In this document: positions 13,222-24,313 of the stretch, piece by piece | How the letters are laid out: every line of letters begins with the position of its first letter | Position numbering within the stretch: the stretch's first letter is position 1 | DNA from: Uloborus plumipes | Taxonomy: Eukaryota; Arthropoda; Arachnida; Araneae; Uloboridae | Length of the DNA stretch: 64,000 nucleotides | Assembly: GCA_038373865.1 (NCBI GenBank) | Contig: JAXGGA010005123.1 | Span: forward strand, 17,070 to 81,069 | Direction of reading: 5' to 3' | Notes under the pieces: generated by a model | Told to the model about the DNA's origin: nothing | The model's database searches: none | The model's input: only the letters and a program-made list of their open reading frames with translations | Translations under genes and position numbers: made by a program

Positions 13222-14361
13222 TGTGCCCCGATAACCCCTTTTCCCTTAAAGCTATGAGGGAACTCCTTGTATTGAGTGGGGGTAAACTTAAATTTTGTCT
13301 CTTTTTGCATATTTTCCCCTCGTCATTCTCTGTTTAAGCTTTATTTCTTTTTTGTATCAGTCCTTCCACCAATCGTCAAATTTGTTTATGTCCAAGGAGA
13401 GTAGCTTAGTGACGTGAGAGCTGTAACTGGTCTGAGTACACAACTCTTCATGTTAATCAGATCAGTGGGGCGCAGCGAAGGGGAGATAGGGACAAAACCC
13501 CATAGACTTTGGCTTAAACATTGTTGAAGAAAATCGAATACAGTAGTCTTTTACTTGAGAAAATATTGTTTTGCCCCCCCCCCCCCCCCCCCCCAAACAA
13601 GAAAATTCTGGCTGCGTTAGTACTTTAGGTGTGTAAATCCGATCATGTTTACTTTTCGTCCTCTTAGTAGTACGGAAATCTGATCGTTGGGAACGGATGC
13701 GCGCCCTTAGAAAGTCATGCTCGGTCTAGCGTTGGCCGTTGGGTGCATAAACAACGTCAGTCACTGGACTCGCATCGTTTCTGCGCTCAACGTTCAGAAG
13801 GGAGGCTTTGGAACTACTATCCTGATTGACGCGATTTTTGCTGTCAACACGCATCTTGCCTTTCAGAGCTTGTTTCCATGAAAAACGAATTTTTGAATTT
13901 TTTGGACTGAAGTGGTTTTTGCTCTCATCACTGATTCAATTGCCAAGCTTCCATCTGCTGCGTCGTTCGAAGCTATTGAAAACTGAGGGGGGATGGGGGA
14001 GCATTTTATCAAAACTAGTTCTCCTTTCTTGAAGGCTTGAGAATTAGATCACCATATTCCATGCTCGTATGCTCGTAATATGTTAAAGTGAACTTACTGC
14101 TTAAAGATCTCGATATTTAGATCTCAGTTTAAACTTGTATTCAAAGACAAAAATGAATTAGCAGATGTATGCATTGTACTTGTACATGCAGGCATAAATA
14201 TCAGCATCTGGGGCTTCAAGTTAGAGTTCTTTAAGAAGTCTGACCAAATATCCTACTATGCATTCAGAGATCTCAAAAAAGCTAACTTCAAGTAAATATT
14301 TAAACCATTTGCATTGATTTATCAGAGCGTTTATTTTCTTTAGCTTTTTTTGATTTCCCCC
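13222..14361. other. Intergenic stretch, no gene seen
   Basis: This holds a C22-class homopolymer near 13573-13594 and a somewhat GC-richer patch at 13650-13990 with short open frames. None is recognisable and no boundary was found. Confidence 0.4.
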
Positions 14362-14364
14362 TAA

Positions 14365-14508
14365 GGGCCATGCTCCACATCGACGTAAAGCAGAAAAAAT
14401 AGGCAGAAGCGTAAAATGGATTCAATGGTGTTCCTATGGAAAGTACCCGGATTTTCGGTTTCTGCCTTCAGTTTCGGTCGCGTTTTACGCTGATGTGGAG
14501 CATGGCCC
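14365..14508. mobile_element. 144-bp Harbinger-type MITE, copy 1
   Basis: The ends read GGGCCATGCTCCACATC on both sides (inverted), with TAA at 14362-14364 and 14509-14511. A second copy is at 52071-52213 with a TTA duplication. The 3-bp TWA target and GGGCC ends point to PIF/Harbinger. Confidence 0.82.
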
Positions 14509-14572
14509 TAAGTGTTTCCTTAATTAACACGAATGGAGACTCTGAAGAAATCAGTAAACTATCAGATGTTTA

Positions 14573-14730
14573 CAGGCCCGTGCCCAGGATTTCGTAAAGG
14601 GAGGGGTTTTCATGCTTTTTCATCCTTATTTGCATTGTTCGGAAAACATACCAGTGTTTCAGTTTGGGGCATCGTATGGAGGTGGGGGTCACAACATTTC
14701 CCCGTCCTCTGAAGCCTTAATTTTAAATTG
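14573..14730 (+). repeat. hAT-like MITE end (relic)
   Basis: A CAGGCCCGTGCCCAGGATTT terminus is followed by a G-rich stretch (GGGAGGGG, GGAGGTGGGGGTC), a layout common in hAT MITEs of this window. No matching right end was found, so the boundary is uncertain. Confidence 0.35.
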
Positions 14731-14875
14731 TGTTGCCAATCCAGTATGGTATTTCATATACAAAGGATTATATAAAAGATCATACTGGGATAGGTAAAAT
14801 ACCAGGCAACCAACAAAGTTCGTGCGGTTTTGAATGTTAATACATAAAACACAAAAAAATGGGTTTAAATTAAAT

Positions 14876-15515
14876 TTATTCAGAAAAATAATCACCATCA
14901 GCAAGTATTACCTTTTCCCACCTAGACAGAAGACCATATATCCCGTTTTTATAAAAAGTTGGGTTTTGAGAGTTAAAAAAGTTTTTCACCTCGTTTTCCA
15001 AATCCTCTCTATTTTGAAACCGCTGATTGCGCATATGGTTGTCCATTGCCAAAAACAGGTGGTAGTCACTTGGGGCTAGGTCTGGTGAGTACGGAGGGTG
15101 GGGTAGAACTTCCCACTGTAATCGTGCCAGAGTTTCTTGAGTGATTCTTGCTGTGTGTGTTCGTTTCACTCAATTCATGTGGTACCCATTTGCTTAGCTT
15201 CCATCGTTTCCCAAGCTGGTGCAAATATTTACGAATAGTTTCATCACTCACATTGAATCTTAAGGCAAGTGCTTGACATGTCTGACTTGAATCCTGCTCG
15301 ATTGCCAGCTTGATCTCGTCGCTGTTGACCGTTGATGGTCTCCCGGAGCGAGGTTCATCTTCCAGATTTTCATCCCCCGAGGCAAATTTCTTGAACCACT
15401 TCTGACCCGTCCGTTCAGCTACAGTACCTTCCCCAAAAGCAGTGCATAGTGCATATCTTACGACAAGCTTCTGCAGCTTTGGTACCAAGTTTGAACTCAT
15501 AAAGTAAACAAGCAC
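14876..15515 (-). pseudogene. mariner transposase with its catalytic core deleted
   Basis: On the minus strand the N-terminal DNA-binding half is clear: WFKKFASGDENLEDEPRSGR (linker region of mariner proteins), then RFNVSDETIRKYLHQLG and KWVPHELSE. The C-terminal part is also clear: HTARITQETLARLQWEVLPH, PPYSPDLAPSDYHLF (last catalytic Asp in SPD), down to FYKNGIYGLLSRWEK. The segment between HELSE and HTARITQ is missing; in mariners it is about 110-120 residues and carries the first two catalytic Asp residues. The join also shifts the frame, so the two halves lie in different frames around 15066-15169. It is inactive. Confidence 0.9.
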
Positions 15516-15951
15516 GAATTATTGCGTTTGACCCCAAGCAGCACAAAGGCGTTCAAAACACGTTCTGCAACACGTACAGAGCGCACCAGCCGGCACGTTC
15601 AAAACACGTTCTCGCAGCACGTGTTGTCAACGTCTATGTGTCTCATCGATCGATGGTAATATGACACGTCGAAATCTGGTGTTAACCACCTTTTTTTGTC
15701 CCAGTTTTGAACGTGGAATGATAGGTTATATTTAGGTTCTGGAAATACGTTTGTTTTCAGTGCTCCCCAGCTAAAAAGTATACTACGTATACCCCACTAT
15801 CCGGGGCCGTGACGTGTTTTAACCGTGACGTCATTTTTGATCCGCCATTTTTGATCCATGATCGTCGCCATCTTGGTTTTAATTATTTAATTACTTAATT
15901 AATTTAATTTAATTATTGATTGTTTAATTACTTTGAATTTAATATATTCAT

Positions 15952-16019
15952 TCCGCGGGATTCGAACGCGGGTCCCTTGCGCCTCCAGCAGGACACGCTA
16001 ACCACTAGACGCTACTTGA
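15952..16019 (-). repeat. tRNA-like relic (SINE head or dead tRNA)
   Basis: On the minus strand there is an A-box-like TAGCGTCTAGTGGTTAGCG and a B-box-like GTTCGAATCCC at tRNA spacing, within 68 bases. The acceptor stem does not pair and the T stem pairs only out of register, so this is not a working tRNA gene. It is likely a tRNA-derived SINE head or a tRNA pseudogene. Confidence 0.55.
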
Positions 16020-16275
16020 TCATATTGAGGGAGGAAAATAATACTTTAAAAGAAATTTTTTTGCAGGAGGCGCCATCTATGAAAGACTAAGGGCGTAAAT
16101 CATATCATTTTATTAGTATGAATATAATGTTTTTTTACTGAAATGCATGCAAATCTGATTGGGATCTTGGGAGATAAAGTTGTTTAGGGTAAAACTTAAA
16201 AATTCTGCAGATATGATTCCTCCCCCCTTTCTAAAAAGCAGTAATTCACGACCTCAATTCTGAGAAATTAAGCAC

Positions 16276-17537
16276 TAGGGTGGAGCGAAAAAAATGAATT
16301 TTTGATTTTCGTAAACAGGTACCTTTCATTTACTGTGAATGAGGATAAGTAACAATTCTGTAAAATATTTCACTTTTGTGACGTCATCTTTAGTCTGCGC
16401 ATTTGGCCTAAAGTTTTGAAATTTTTAATTTTTTTAACATTTTTAAAAAAAATTTAAAAAATATTACAAATGATAAAACTAGTGACAGGTGGATATTAAA
16501 TGGAAGCCGGTAATAATCTAGTTAGTTTATAAGAGAGAGCATATAAAGAAACTTATTTTAAATCGTATTGTCAACGCTCAATCTAGAAAACAAACAAGCA
16601 AACAAGTGAGAATGCTTCAGATCTCAAAAATAGATAAAAATATATTTTCATACATTACATACATAAATCAAAAACCAGAATACATCGATATGTTTTCTTG
16701 TCATGATGTGGAAATTACAAAGCCACCTTTTATACGTAATTTAACAACACAATATTTACAAAGATTACTGGAAACTGAGAATTTAAATATGATTTCTGAA
16801 TGCGCTCTTTTTAAACTTCCATTCAAGACTCAATCAGTTGAAAGAGCTATCAAATAGGTCACAAGCTCTTCAAAATTGGTTTGTAATCACAGGAAAAGAA
16901 AAAGTTTAGTAAAAACGAGGATATCTGATAGAAATATTAGATCAATTTACGACACAAAGGAACAATTTAACTGTTAAAGACGTATCTAAGAAATGTAAAT
17001 CCGTGCTCGCATTGGTTGGAAGGAAGGGCTCACGTGTAGGACTAGAAGTACGGTCACCTCCTCGTGGTGAGTCCTGGGTAGTTCCACATGAGATAGGGAA
17101 GAGTTGCAGAGTGCAAAGTAATAACAAAATGAACAAAAACAGGTTTTAAGACACTTCAAGTGAATATTGAGAGGAAAAACTGAGTTAAAAAATGTTGAAA
17201 ATATCAGAAATTTTGGGAAAATTGATGAACTTTGGGCCTAATGCGCAGACTGAAATCATAATTTAAAATGGTTTGAAAAAATTCCTTGTATATTTTAAAC
17301 CTTTTTCTTCCATTTAATATCCACCCGTCACTAGTTTTATCATTTGTAATATTTTTTTAAAAAATTAGAAAAATATTTAAAAAATCAAAAATTTTTACAT
17401 TTTAGGCCAAATGCGCAGATTAAAGATGACGTCGCAAAAGTGAAATCTTTTACAGAATTGTTACTTATCCTCATTCACAGTAAATAAAAGGCACCCGTTT
17501 ACGAAAAACAAAAATTCATTTTTTTCGCTCAACCCTA
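16276..17537. mobile_element. 1.26-kb TAGGGTKGAGCG element with 230-bp arms
   Basis: Long inverted repeats at 16276-16506 and 17307-17537 begin TAGGGT(G/T)GAGCGAAAAAA. They are flanked by TTAAGCAC at 16268-16275 and 17538-17545 (8 bp; 9 bp if one shared A is counted). The interior holds a broken reading frame at 16606-16977. The 8-9 bp duplication with long arms leaves hAT and Mutator-type both open. Confidence 0.8.
16606..16977 (+). pseudogene. Broken transposon protein fragment, unknown family
   Basis: An open frame of 83 codons runs to a TAG at 16855-16857; the same frame then stays open for 39 more codons to a TAA at 16975-16977. Around the stop the protein reads LFKLPFKTQSVERAIK, stop, VTSSSKLVCNHRKRKSLVKT, then RISDRN. 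The pattern 'QSVER...VT..S...C....R...' resembles, from memory, a repeat-encoded protein group of invertebrates with 'QAVERCVKLVTEAS', but I cannot name the family. It sits midway between the arms of the 16276-17537 element, the expected site of a transposase remnant. Confidence 0.5.
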
Positions 17538-17549
17538 TTAAGCACTTTC

Positions 17550-17793
17550 TTAAGCACTGAAATGACACCGTGATAATATTACTGTTTTTACACGTCAAAT
17601 ATCACGTTCCTTAAGCACTGAAATGACACCGTGATAATATTACTGTTTTTACACGTCAAATATCACGTTCCTTAAGCACTGAAATGACACCGTGATAATA
17701 TTACTGTTTTTACACGTCAAATATCACGTTCTTTAAGCACTGAAATGACACCGTGATAATATTACTGTTTTTACACGTCGAATATAACGTTCA
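17550..17793. repeat. 61-bp minisatellite, four copies
   Basis: Four nearly identical 61-bp units start TTAAGCACTGAAATGACACC at 17550, 17611, 17672 and 17733. The units abut with no spacers, so this is not a CRISPR array. Each contains ATCACGTTC and ACACGTCAAA words related to the GTTCAAAACACGTTCT motif in the left end of the host element. Confidence 0.92.
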
Positions 17794-18174
17794 AGGGACA
17801 CTTAGCACCGTTATTTGACCAATAACACCATTTTTGCACCAAATTTGAACGTTCTGGTGCTGCTGGGGACACGGCCATACTCAACTACAGATTTTTCACT
17901 TAAATTCAAAGTAATCAAACTAATCAAATACTCTAAATCAAGACCACCTTACATATAGATGACCCACGCAAATGCGAGACTTCTACGAGAGTTCGTATCC
18001 TCACTACCCACGCCCCAATACAGTCGAGTAGTACCGCCATCTACTGGCTGTTCCGATAAGTTTTGGGCTGAATTTGTATACAAAGATACCCCAACCACTT
18101 CACTCTGTTTACTCAATATAATCCAGAGAAGTAAACAATAAATAAAAACCGCATGAACTTTGTTGGTTGACAAA

Positions 18175-18589
18175 TATATATGTAATGATTTTTGTGATAA
18201 CCTTCCCCTCAGAAGAGAAATTTTGCATGCTCTAGTGACTGCAATAGGATGAAGTCGAAAATTCACGCAACTTGACGTCAGAGGTTGTGCGGATTTTAGA
18301 GTTTGGTAGATTTCGAGGCCATAAAATAGCGATTATAGTTTTGATTTATTAAAACAGAATAGTGATGCAAACAAATTAATAGAAAGCTCAATAGGAGTTT
18401 TTCACTTTTATTTTACCCAACTACAGATGGCAAAAATACTGAATATTAAAATGTATGTAATGAGAACGATATTATAATAGAAACTGAGAAATTGTTTTCA
18501 AAAATGTTAGTGGCTCTGATAAATTTGTAATATGTTTTATAACTTTAGAATGTAAAATTAATTTAAAATCATCATAATTATTTTCAATA
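18175..18589. other. Intergenic stretch, no gene seen
   Basis: AT-rich DNA right of the mariner end. I see no recognisable coding, RNA or repeat boundary. Confidence 0.4.
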
Positions 18590-18617
18590 ACTAGCGGTAC
18601 CCGCACGACTTTGCCCG

Positions 18618-18825
18618 CAAGGGCGGATCCAGCTTCTGGCTAAGGAGGGGGTCATTTTCGGAAAGGGGGGGGGGGTCAAAGTACAATTTTTGGGCAAAAA
18701 TGGGGGGTTTTGACAATTTTTTCGTAATATAAGTATCAAAAATGCAAATTTTTGCTATATTTTGTCGGTTAAGGGGAGGGGGGGGGTCATGACCCCCATG
18801 ACCCTCCCCCTGGATCCGCGCCTGT
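18618..18825. mobile_element. hAT-type MITE with (C)AAGGGCGGATCCAG ends
   Basis: Left end CAAGGGCGGATCCAG; right end CTGGATCCGCGCCTGT. The flanks are TTTGCCCG (18610-18617) and GTTGCCCG (18826-18833), a duplication of 7-8 bp. Two long G runs and a ...GTCATGACCCCCATGACC... inner palindrome are visible. It interrupts the ACTTTGCCCG word of the surrounding repeat, whose sequence resumes on the right. Confidence 0.75.
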
Positions 18826-19189
18826 GTTGCCCGTGGTATAAAATTAAAAGTTTATTTGTAAAATAATTGATTTAGCAGAAAAAATGCTCTATTTAAGTTA
18901 TAATTCAACTATAATTCCTTCAAAGTATGATATAAAAATCTGGTCCGCACTACTTCCTTTTACGTGTGAATTTCTTAGTAGATGCCTTAAGAGCTAAAAT
19001 AGTACTTGGAGTGAGCAAGATAACGATTCAAACATTTATATCCCTATTTTGCCACGAAACAATGCAAAAAATGTTTTACAATGATTAATCTCCTAAATAT
19101 CGCCGATTTTAACATAATTCAGTGGATTTTTCCAAAAATATCGCCAATAGTATCAAATTGAACCCAAATTAAAAAAAATAATAATTTTT

Positions 19190-19290
19190 TTCTCCAAATT
19201 CGTTGCCAACTTGGCGATATGTCGCCAAATTGGCGGCAAATACTTGGCGACCAAAAGCTTGGCGATATATCACCAAGTGGTCGCGCCAAT
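19190..19290. repeat. TTGGCGA-rich palindromic patch
   Basis: The words CTTGGCGATAT, GTCGCCAAATTGGCGGC and CTTGGCGA recur in both orientations over about 90 bases. Related CTTGGCGATATTTTT units recur in tandem at 51930-52012. Function unknown. Confidence 0.5.
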
Positions 19291-20796
19291 TCATATCACT
19301 TTTGTCTGCATTGAAATTAACACTGATTTAGTCCTCAAAAGGGGTAAAACACCCCCTTGGGACATTCGAATGCAACCCCAAGGAGAGATGCACAAAAATA
19401 AGCCAAAAGAGAAAATAAGAACAATTTTGTTGCTCACAGAAACCAACAGAAATCTTACTAAAGTTTAAAAGAAGAAGAAAGTTTCCTTTCCTAGCTTTAA
19501 AAACAAAACAATACATTTTCCGAAATGAAACACTTTAAAAAGAACGTTGCAATATCGCAATTTATACGATATTTGGTTAATCTGTGCTTTGGGTACCCCT
19601 TTCTCGCGAAATGGGCGATAAGCGCGCCAAGCCTGGTAACCCTGGAACGGGCCAGTTGGTGACTTTTTGAAAATGCGCCAAGCAGGGTCCCAAAGCACAT
19701 TTTCACTGGGAAAAAGACAGGGTTGTCAGAGAATTGAAACAAAAATACTACGCCTCCTCTAAAAAAATACTACGAAATACAACTGTTTCCAAACGTTGCC
19801 AAAATCTATATTGCTGAAATGCGATATCTGTGAAAATGAAAAAAAAAAAAAAATCCGCCAAATCTTTTAATTAAGTCATTAAAGTATATTGGAAACAGGG
19901 TTGCCAAAAAAATACTACGCTCCTTATTTGGGCCGAAAAAATACTACCATAGTATCAAAAATACTGTCTGGCAATGCGGTAAAAAAAACGAAACAAAAAA
20001 AGGTATGAAAACGTAACCATGGTAACAACATGAAAAGTTGATTTCCGTTGATAAAATAATTCATTTCATTTCTATTTTCAAACAAATTTCATTCTTGAGC
20101 TCAACCATTTTAGAATCGTTTGGGTGGCTTTGCTGAAAGTAAGCCTTGAATTTCCGGGATTCTAAAAACAATTATTACGACTATTCTTCTAATGCTCGTA
20201 AAAACTTCAAACTGACATCATTTTTAGCAGAAAATTTCAAGCTTTCGAATGACATAAGACTTGAAAATGTGTATGAAATATTTCTTTCCTATTTTATCGA
20301 ATTTTCGCTAAGAATTAGAATAGAAAAAGAACGAAATATAATTTTCGAAAAATCGCTTCGTAGTGCATAACCTTGTGCTACAAACTATTTTTGTGCCAAA
20401 TTTCATAAAAATCGACCGAACGGTTTTGGCGCTACGCGCGTAACAGACAGGACAGAAGGAGAAAAAGACAAACCACCTTCAGCTTTATTATTAGTAGAGA
20501 TAGAGAGTAAAGATAAAGAAGAATTAGAATAGAAAAAGAACGAAATAGAATTTTCGAAAAATCGCTTCGTAGTGCATAACCTCATGCTACAAACTAATTT
20601 TGTGCCAAATTTCATAAAAATCGACCGAACGGTTTTGGCGCTACGCGCGTAACAGACAGACAGAAGGAAGGAAGGAAAGAAAGACAAACGCACCTTCAGC
20701 TTTATTATTAGTAGAGATAGAGATAGAGAAGAGCAGAAATCAATCGAACGGTCTTGGCGCTACGCGCATAACAGACAGACAGAAGGAAAGAAAGAC

Positions 20797-23700
20797 CAGT
20801 GGCGTAGCAAGAACAAAATTAAGATTGGGCGAATAAATTTTGCGAGGCCCCGAGCCCCCTCCCCCTCTTGAGATTGATTTCAGATCATGTTATTCAAGTA
20901 TTCTGTGCAAAACATAAAAATAAAAAATGAATGCTAAATAAAAAAAAAACCTTCTCGTATTTGTGGTCAATTATAAAAATTAAAATATTATACATTTTAA
21001 AAAGTATTTGAGATAAAAACATACAGTATGAAATAATTACATACATTTTGGGTTCTTGATTTATTTAATTTTTGCCCCAATATTTTAAAGCGCTGTGAAA
21101 TAAATTTATAAATTATGAAACCGCAAATAAATATTTTTTTATTCCAAACTTTATTCATATTACATTGTAAAATATTGGCTGTGCTTTAATTCTAGTTTGA
21201 TGTTTCACCTATTAGTGAACCTTTTTTTTCACCGTTGATTTGTTTCAGGAGAAAAAACATTGATTAAAAATCAAGAAATTCTTCTAATTGATCAAAAATT
21301 CGTCTTTAGAAAATTATCATCAACAAATGACAGCGCCTGAATAAAGGGGTTGAATATTTTCAAGAGTGTGTAAATGCTGTGTGCTGGGCTCGGTTTCGAA
21401 ATTTTGGGACAGTTACAATTTGCAGAGTTTACTTTACTGATACTATTTGAGGAAATGGACCGTTGAGTTACAATTGTATTTTTTTTTTAATCCATTCATT
21501 TACATGGCTATATAGGCTGCAGTGTCATTCAATATTCATTTCACTCATGCCATATACACATTACAAGTATTCACATGGGGGTACAATCTTAACTTCACTG
21601 ACAATTAATTCAGATAAAAATTTACCTCCAGCGCTGAATTAAGTTTTAACGGGGTCCTAGGATATTTTTACAGGCTTTTCTCTCTCTCTCTCTTCTCTTT
21701 TACAGTTTGAACAACATCCTGGTTGCAAATCTGACCATTTTTTCAATTTATGTGTCTTTTGAACTGATACAACACCCTATTTCGCTTTTTTCAATACTCA
21801 TGCCGTTTTTTGAATTTGACTTTGCGGCGGGATGGGTATCAGAAGAATGATGCAATGACATCTTTTTAAGAGGGTGTAGAGCAGATTATCCCCCTAATTC
21901 AAGGACTCGGGGAGGATTTTTGAAAAAATAGGTTAATTCTGTATTTTGAAGCCTTATATGAAGAAAAGATTGCACCTAAAAATTGAGTAAAATATCTTTG
22001 TTCAATTTTACGAATTGTCTACTTGGTTATGTTACAATGACAAAAGTTAAAAAGATTCAAAAGTAAATTTTGAAAAGAAAAGAAAACGTACCCGAAACGG
22101 TTTTAATTAAAAACTTAAGTATTCTCAAGTTAATCATAGCATTTAAGTAAAGTGTTTATATATCAAGTATGAGACGAGAACCATGTATTTATTTACACAA
22201 ACTACGTGATGTAAAATAGTTTTGAGACAAGAATAAAGATGTATTTTGCTTTATTATGCATAAGACTTTTTTTCTTTTTGGTGTGATTATGACTGACAAA
22301 TGCTCAAAAGAAACATTGAGAAATTGAAATTTTTGATTTGTGAAGAAAGATAATTAGTTCTATTCTAAAATTCTCATTTTATTGTAAACATTTACATTTT
22401 ACATTGAATTAAATGACACTAAAGGAATAAGGGATTGATTTTTTTTCTACACTATTTCGCTCTATCTCTCTCTCTCTCTTACAAGCCAGATTTTATAAAA
22501 ATAGTATTTTCAAGTTAGAATTATTTTCTAATGTGTAAGTAGTTACATAAAATTTTAAATATATGCCTCAAAAAGCATATAAAATTGCATGATTTTTATA
22601 AGTCCACACTCAGGGTTCGTGCTTTATTTTAAAAACAAAAATTAAGGTGTTTTGGAGGAATTTTGAAAGAGCAAAATGATATTTTGAACTACTTTTACTA
22701 TTTAAAAATTGCTATTTCCAAGTCATGTTCTTGTAACACGATCACTTTGTACGTCACATCTACATGAGTATAAAGCAGTAAGTAACCGCCCTTAAGCAAG
22801 GGCTAAGGCAGAAATATGCAATACACCGCCAACTCGGCTATTTCGATCCATGGACAGCTGTTTCGAGAGTATTATGCTCTCATCAGCATGGAATACGAAA
22901 GCAGTCGAGTTGGAGGCAAAAATCCAAAAAGCTCTCTTTGCTTTTTTTTCGCTACTCTTTGCTTTTGCTTTTTTTAACTATCAGTTTTTTTTAGCTCTCT
23001 TTGCTTTATAAGAGGATTTTTGCCTCCAGCTCGACTACTTTCGTATTCCATGCTGATGAAAGCATAATAAGCTCGAAACAGCTGTCCATGGATCGAAATA
23101 GCCGAGCTAGCGGTGTATTGCATCTACATGAGTATTTTTTATCACTACAGCTAATAAACGAACTCATTTTCACTACTGGGCTTGTGGTGGAGTAAAACAG
23201 CTTGAGAAGGAAGCTTAGAATATCTTGGTCCAAACAAATGAACCATCATCAGACTTGGTACTGATTAATACTATAATTTACCTGTAGCTTTCAAATGCCA
23301 GTTCTAATCAGCTATTTTTGTGAACGAGGCATTTTAAGCTAAATCTAATCAAAACAAAGACTTTAATTGATTCTTAAGAACCTCTATTTTTATCCAATGG
23401 CGGCAGCTCTGATGAGACAATGTAGGTCTGCTTCCTGAATTTCAGTGCGAAGGTTTTGGTCGTAAATCACTGCTTTGCTTACAATGTGTTGCTTTCAAAG
23501 ACTGTTACAAAATTTAAAGTAACATTTCTTTAATAGGAAAAGTAAGAAAATTGATTTGTCTAGAACAACTGTCACAGAGGAAGAAAATAGAGTCTTAAAT
23601 AAATAAAGGAGTTCTGTAAGATTTAGTTCCAAAATGCATAAGTTTGAAGGGCCCTTCAAAAAAAAAATCTTAAATAAAAGAGTATTGGAGGAGTTTTGAA

Positions 23701-24270
23701 GGAGCGTACGAACACTGACACTTCTAAAATTATCATTTTAGTAACGCAACAAGTATTGAGAAAGTCGTGATAAAATCTAGATCAGCGAGGGGAAGAACAC
23801 GCCCCAGAGGCTATGCATTTAATATTATTGGCAATCCTAAGGACTCTTTTGACCAAAACATTCTTCCATTTGGTAATTCTGGCTGTGGGTAACATAAACG
23901 GAAGTAATCTTTTTGAAGATTTTCGTCATAATATTGGAAGCATTCAGGTGTCAAACATTGAAATTTTATATAGAAGGCCTGTATAACGGAGGGACAATAA
24001 AAAATAGAGCGCGCCGAAAGTTCAGGAAAACTTAGATCGTACGAAGCGATACTCCTTCTTTTTTTTATTTGTTTACTTTCATTTATTTATTTATTTTTTG
24101 GCGAGAAAAATAGTGTTTTCAACTGCATGATTCGGGAAAACTTTGTAAAATTTTGTCTCGGAACGAAGTTCGAATGGAGAAAAACTCGGGACAAAGTGAA
24201 GACGCGAGGCCCCGGGAGGTGCGAGGTCCTGGGCGGTCGCCCGATTCGCCCACCCCTTGCTACGCCACTG
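20797..24270. mobile_element. 3.5-kb hAT-type element F
   Basis: Ends CAGTGGCGTAGCAAG (left) and CTTGCTACGCCACTG (right) with further matching GGGCGAAT and CGAGGCCCCG words inside each end. The 8-bp duplication AGAAAGAC is exact at 20789-20796 and 24271-24278. No transposase frame was found across the 3.5 kb, so it is either a heavily decayed autonomous copy or a filled non-autonomous one. It contains a foldback at 22772-23120. Confidence 0.88.
22772..23120. mobile_element. Foldback element with 109-bp arms
   Basis: Arms at 22817-22925 and 23014-23122 are near-perfect inverted copies (words TGCAATACACCGCC, GATCCATGGACAGCTGTTTC, GGCAAAAATCC) around an 88-bp loop. The 15-bp word CATCTACATGAGTAT lies on both sides (22757-22771; 23121-23135). 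A 15-bp direct repeat is longer than most DNA-transposon duplications and would fit reverse-transcription-based insertion. Confidence 0.7.
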
Positions 24271-24313
24271 AGAAAGACTCACCTTCAGCTTTATTATTAG
24301 TAAAGATAGAGAT

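Larger units (their letters stand above)
15532..17868. mobile_element. Inverted-repeat element (CCCCA...GCAGCAC ends) inside the mariner
   Basis: Left end CCCCAAGCAGCACAAAGGCG and right end (inverted) CCCCAGCAGCACCAGAACG, each followed by GTTCAAA. Inside are a repeated GTTCAAAACACGTTCT motif (15553-15620), a tRNA-like relic, a further element (16276-17537) and a 61-bp minisatellite. I could not read a convincing target duplication, so the superfamily is unassigned. Confidence 0.6.
14802..18174 (-). mobile_element. mariner element, internally deleted and interrupted
   Basis: Inverted ends share CAACCAACAAAGTTC(G/A)TGCGG and are flanked by TA (14800-14801; 18175-18176). The transposase is on the minus strand (14876-15515). 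A 2.3-kb inverted-repeat element (15532-17868) splits the mariner just upstream of its start codon. Confidence 0.82.
18590..20789 (+). repeat. Dispersed retroelement-like repeat with tandem tails
   Basis: It starts AACTAGCGGTACCCGCACG and ends in tail units with ACGGTTTTGGCGCTACGCGC, a GACAGACAGAAGGAAGG run and CTTCAGCTTTATTATTAGTA. The tail is present three times: cores at 20420, 20630 and 20749 (the first two 209-210 bp apart). The third copy is split by the hAT element 20797-24270 and resumes at 24279-24313. Arthropod LINE- or Penelope-type repeats have such heads and tails; the family is not assigned. The middle (about 19040-20030) contains TTGGCGA-rich words and 'AAATACTACG' blocks that look like further insertions. 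Confidence 0.55.

Noticed and set aside
13573..13594. Long C and G runs (also 18663, 26247, 40211, 51807) as G-quadruplex regulators
   Set aside because: Most lie in MITE interiors or simple repeats and their lengths may be unreliable in the assembly; nothing links them to a gene.
15952..16019. Functional tRNA gene
   Set aside because: A- and B-box-like words are present, but there is no acceptor stem and the T stem is out of register.
17550..17793. Possible CRISPR array
   Set aside because: The 61-bp units abut directly with no variable spacers, there are no cas genes, and the window is eukaryotic.
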